Shown here: positions 61,001-64,000 of the stretch, piece after piece | Layout of the letters: every line of letters starts with the position of its first letter | How positions within the stretch are numbered: position 1 is the stretch's first letter | The notes under the pieces: generated by a model | The model's input: only the letters and a program-made list of their open reading frames with translations | What the model was told of the DNA's origin: nothing | Database searches by the model: none | From: Solen grandis | Taxonomy: Eukaryota > Mollusca > Bivalvia > Adapedonta > Solenidae | Reading direction: 5' to 3' | Length of the DNA: 64,000 bases | Assembly: GCA_021229015.1 (NCBI GenBank) | Contig: CM037789.1 | Coordinates: forward strand, 37,365,348-37,429,347 | Translations under genes and position numbers: made by a program

Positions 61001-63470
61001 TGAAATACTATCGCAGCAAATGGAAAACCCTACAATCCCAACACAACAACACATTGCGGTCAAAAAAAAATCGTAAAAAGGTCTATTGTCTTTAAAAACT
61101 TTGGGATCCCAGCATAATAAAAAGATTATGTTCATGCATTAACTTGCATCTCTAGCATTTTTAAATTAAACTTTTTTCCCTTTTATGAAAACAAAATTTC
61201 GTAAACATTATAAAAGAAAATTTAATAAAAATAAGCTTTCTTAGCTTAGTTTTACGACTTTGAATTTGGGCAAGCGCGGGGGGGGAAAAAAGCCTCGTTC
61301 TAAAAACACAAACCATTGAGTGAATGCGTGTAAAGGGTTGTTACAAAAAATGCCGCAAAATATTGCACACAACGGGTTTTCCAAGAAACTGTTTCAAAAA
61401 GGGGGCAATTTTTTTGGGCCCATTAAAAGTTTTATTTTTTTGTCTTTTAAATGTGTCGATAAAATAAAATTTCTGCAAAGCTTTGCCCAAATTTTAAACC
61501 GAACCAGGGGGCGTGTTAGCCTAGGCCCCTAGCTGGACGGGGACCATCAATTTTCTATTTACGCCCGTTTCGGCCCCGGGCCTTAATTTTAAAAACCCCT
61601 TTTTTTGTTTTGCGCTTTCAAGTGGGGTTTTTTTTCCCTTTTAAACCCGGGCCTTTAAATTTGGTCCCCTTCCCCTCTGAAAAATTCTTTAAATTTCATC
61701 ATTTCCCCAAAAAATTTTAACTTACTCCTGGATTTTACTTTCCCCTGAATAAAAAGGATATTTTCCCCCAAAATATTATTTTAAAAAGGCCCCCTTTCCC
61801 CCCCAATATGGAAAAAAAAGGCCCTGCAAAATTTTTGATCAGCCCCCCCCCAGAAAAGGGGGGTTTCGGTTGGTAGGGGGGTCCCTGGGCCCTTGCTGTC
61901 AGTAGCCCAAACCTTGTCCAAGTAAACCCTTAATTTCATTTGACCCTTAAAGTCTCAAACTTAATATGGTTGTTGCGTATGACTAGTTTACCTAAAAGGG
62001 GGTAAAGGGGCACATTTTAAAACATTTTTTTAATGAATGTCTTGGTAATTTTTAGTTCTATTTAAAACCCCGAGTTTCTCAAATTAAGGGTTTGTTGCTT
62101 ATGACAAAGAAGCCCCCTATTGATTTTTTTTGGGGCCCTCCTGGGTCTCAGACATACAATATTTTTTCTTATAACAAGTAGAAAACACTTTTGGATTTTG
62201 GGGTTTGTACCTCAAGGTAAAGGGGTTCTTAAATTAAATTAACATTTTTTTAAAGGGAAAAGCATTGTCCAACGAGATCGCTAAGAAACTCTTTTTCTCA
62301 AATATTGCACAATTGTTGTTTAAATAATAATGGGAAAACCCCCCTTTATTTTGGGGTAAAACCCCTCAGAGGTAAAGGGGTCAAAAAGGTTAAAAAGTTG
62401 AATTCTAACGAACACTGTAAAATATTTCCACTAGTAGGTACCTATTTGCATGAGAACACTATTTTAAATTTTTTTTGCTCATAAAAAAACCAGAAAAAAC
62501 TTAAAACCTTTTGGGATGTATTTTAACTGACAATGTTATTTTAAACTTAAATTTTCCAAAACCCTTTAAATTTTTTTCATCCCCAATTCATTTTTTTTAA
62601 GTGAAATTTTTAGTTTCTTTTTTTTTAGCATGTTCAAAAATTACTTTTAGTAAACCTTCACCAAGAAAAGCTCTAAACCAATTTTTTAAAAACCCCACGT
62701 TAAAAAGTCAAACACATCCCTAAAAATACATGGGTAAAAGTTGTACTTCAGGTTTTTTCTGATTGCCAAATGGCTTCTTATTCAATCTAAAACTATAATA
62801 AAAATCGCTTAAATCAGGATTTTAAAAGGTTTTTTTTTTTTTCCAATTTTTTACTCTTGATAATAAGTTACTTTAAATAATATGGCATATGAGGGGGGCA
62901 TAATTTTTTTAAAACCAACATTTTCTTGTTGATCTTGCACCATATTGCATATCTGCCTGCTCATGAGTCGGGTTGATAAAAAAAGACATTTAAATTTCAT
63001 GTCTTTTTCCGGGGCCTTTTTGGATACTTTTTTACATTCATTGAGCATTTAATTATTTTGGGAAGTCTTTTGTAACTTTTTCCCTAAAGGGGGTGGTGTT
63101 CCTTTTTTGGGAAAGGTGGGGTGGAGGCACCCAAAGACTTTAAAACCAGCTTTTGTGTGATTGTCCGTAACATTGAAAAAACAGGTTTCTTCTACCCGGG
63201 ACCCACAGTAAGTATCCCTCCCAGGGGTGTGAAACTCTAAAAAATCATCTCTCCCCCCTCTCAAATTTTGAAAAAAAAAATAGTTTAAACAAAGAAAATA
63301 AAAAAATTTTAAAAAATTTTTGCCTTGGTAAATATTGAGAAAATGGGGGAATTTTTTTAAAGGGGTTTTTAATTTTTTAATTTTCCGCCCTCTAACTTTA
63401 AACGGGTTCAAAAAAGATGCTTGCTAGGAAGTGAAAAAAACATTTTTTATACCCCTTAAAAAGACGAGAT
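61001..63470. other. Low-quality AT-rich sequence, no gene supported
   Basis: Homopolymer-rich with short open frames of biased composition only. No motif, splice signal or repeat family could be recognised with confidence. Confidence 0.4.
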
Positions 63471-63474
63471 GTTT

Positions 63475-63999
63475 ATGGACCGCCTTGGCAGCGGTCATGT
63501 GGGGGTTTTCCCCAACTCTCCCCACTCAATCAAACAGAACCAATCTTTCCAAACTTGGTCACAATTTTAATATGGGCACAATACCCTCAAACATTTTTGA
63601 TAACCCACCAGATTGTCCCAGAAACCCCAGAAAAAATGGCCCTTTGAATTGATGAAAAAATGCTAATTTAACATGTCTGTTTTTTTAACTCTAAAAAACA
63701 AAAACCAATCTTTACCAAACTTTGGCCCAAAACAGTGGGGGTGGGGCACAATACTTATCACGTTCATTTATCCCCAGTTTCACGACTCTCGGGAATTTTT
63801 TTTTCCTTAAATTGATGAAAAAATTGCTTAATGAATTGTTCCCCCTGTTTTATTTTGGCCAAAAAAACAGGGTTTTTGTTGTTGGGGTAACATTGTCAAA
63901 TTGCAAAGTGGGGTGGGGTTTTTTTTAACCCACCTGACACAGCGTGCTCTTTGGTGAGCTATTGTGATAATCAAAAATTTTCCCTTTTTAAAACAACCC
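63475..63999 (+). repeat. Another tandem repeat element (two units) and head of an AGCTCACC-type repeat
   Basis: Two units of ~170 bp share CCAATCTTTCCAAACTTGGTC / CCAATCTTTACCAAACTTTG, ATGGGCACAATA-like text and AATTGATGAAAAA. From 63931 the text CACCTGACACAGCGTGCTCT, then GGTGAGCTATTGTGAT, is the head of a further repeat of the 52722 family, running out of the window. Confidence 0.5.
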
Positions 64000-64000
64000 C

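Noticed and set aside
53847..63928. Many 60-120 codon frames in the last 10 kb
   Set aside because: All are F/K/P/N-rich products of homopolymer runs in unreliable sequence; none shows a motif or splice context.

Overview
The window looks like a mollusc nuclear genome, most likely a bivalve. Three things point there: the tandem repeat family with the AGCTCACCTGAGC head and ~150 bp units, tRNA-derived SINE remnants with CCAGCTGGCTT cores, and a last exon of a family S28 serine carboxypeptidase with an intron acceptor and poly(A) signals. I cannot name a species. The window is dominated by mobile DNA and has two 100-base N gaps, at 17072 and 51645.

Layout. Bases 1-17071 hold a head-to-tail array of non-autonomous, Helitron-like elements, read on the minus strand. 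They are built from internal tandem units bounded by perfect CRE-type palindromes (TGACGTCATATGACGTCA). Bases 17770-34799 are one complete Maverick/Polinton (adintovirus-like element) with ~274 bp terminal inverted repeats (TIRs) and a 6-bp target duplication, CTCAGA. Bases 35423-36097 are a miniature LTR element (TRIM) with three LTRs that each carry a tRNA or tRNA-like sequence. Bases 36.3-41.7 kb hold small repeats, a foldback element, a TTAA-flanked MITE and the S28 exon. Bases 42373-46310 are a decayed L1/Tx1-type LINE. Bases 46330-50975 are a second LINE whose ORF1 and ORF2 share one frame across a single UAG. At 50976 that LINE is interrupted by the left end of a second Polinton, which runs into the second gap. 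Bases 52.7-64 kb carry tandem repeats in sequence that becomes visibly unreliable (inflated homopolymers).

The Polinton. A core block, almost all on the minus strand, encodes protein-primed family B DNA polymerase, packaging ATPase, retroviral-type integrase with chromodomain, adenain-like protease, double jelly-roll major capsid protein, a probable minor capsid protein, a basic core protein, a two-TM protein and conserved proteins of unknown function. Several genes touch by ATGA stop-start overlaps. Many genes are broken by single-base indels, often in homopolymers, so the element is either recently dead or locally mis-assembled. The two arms carry small accessory genes with a different expression style: a shared AGGTCA/CCAAT/TATA promoter module upstream and, 15-49 nt after each stop codon, a hairpin that matches the histone mRNA 3' stem-loop (GGCCCT-TTTC-AGGGCC, followed by AACCCA and a purine-rich GAAAG element). 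The core and zinc-knuckle genes instead have AATAAA signals. I know of no description of histone-type 3' ends in Polintons. This is the most interesting signal in the window.

Host genes are nearly absent: the S28 terminal exon (39603-39709, minus) and one possible exon with a splice donor (51761-51852, plus).
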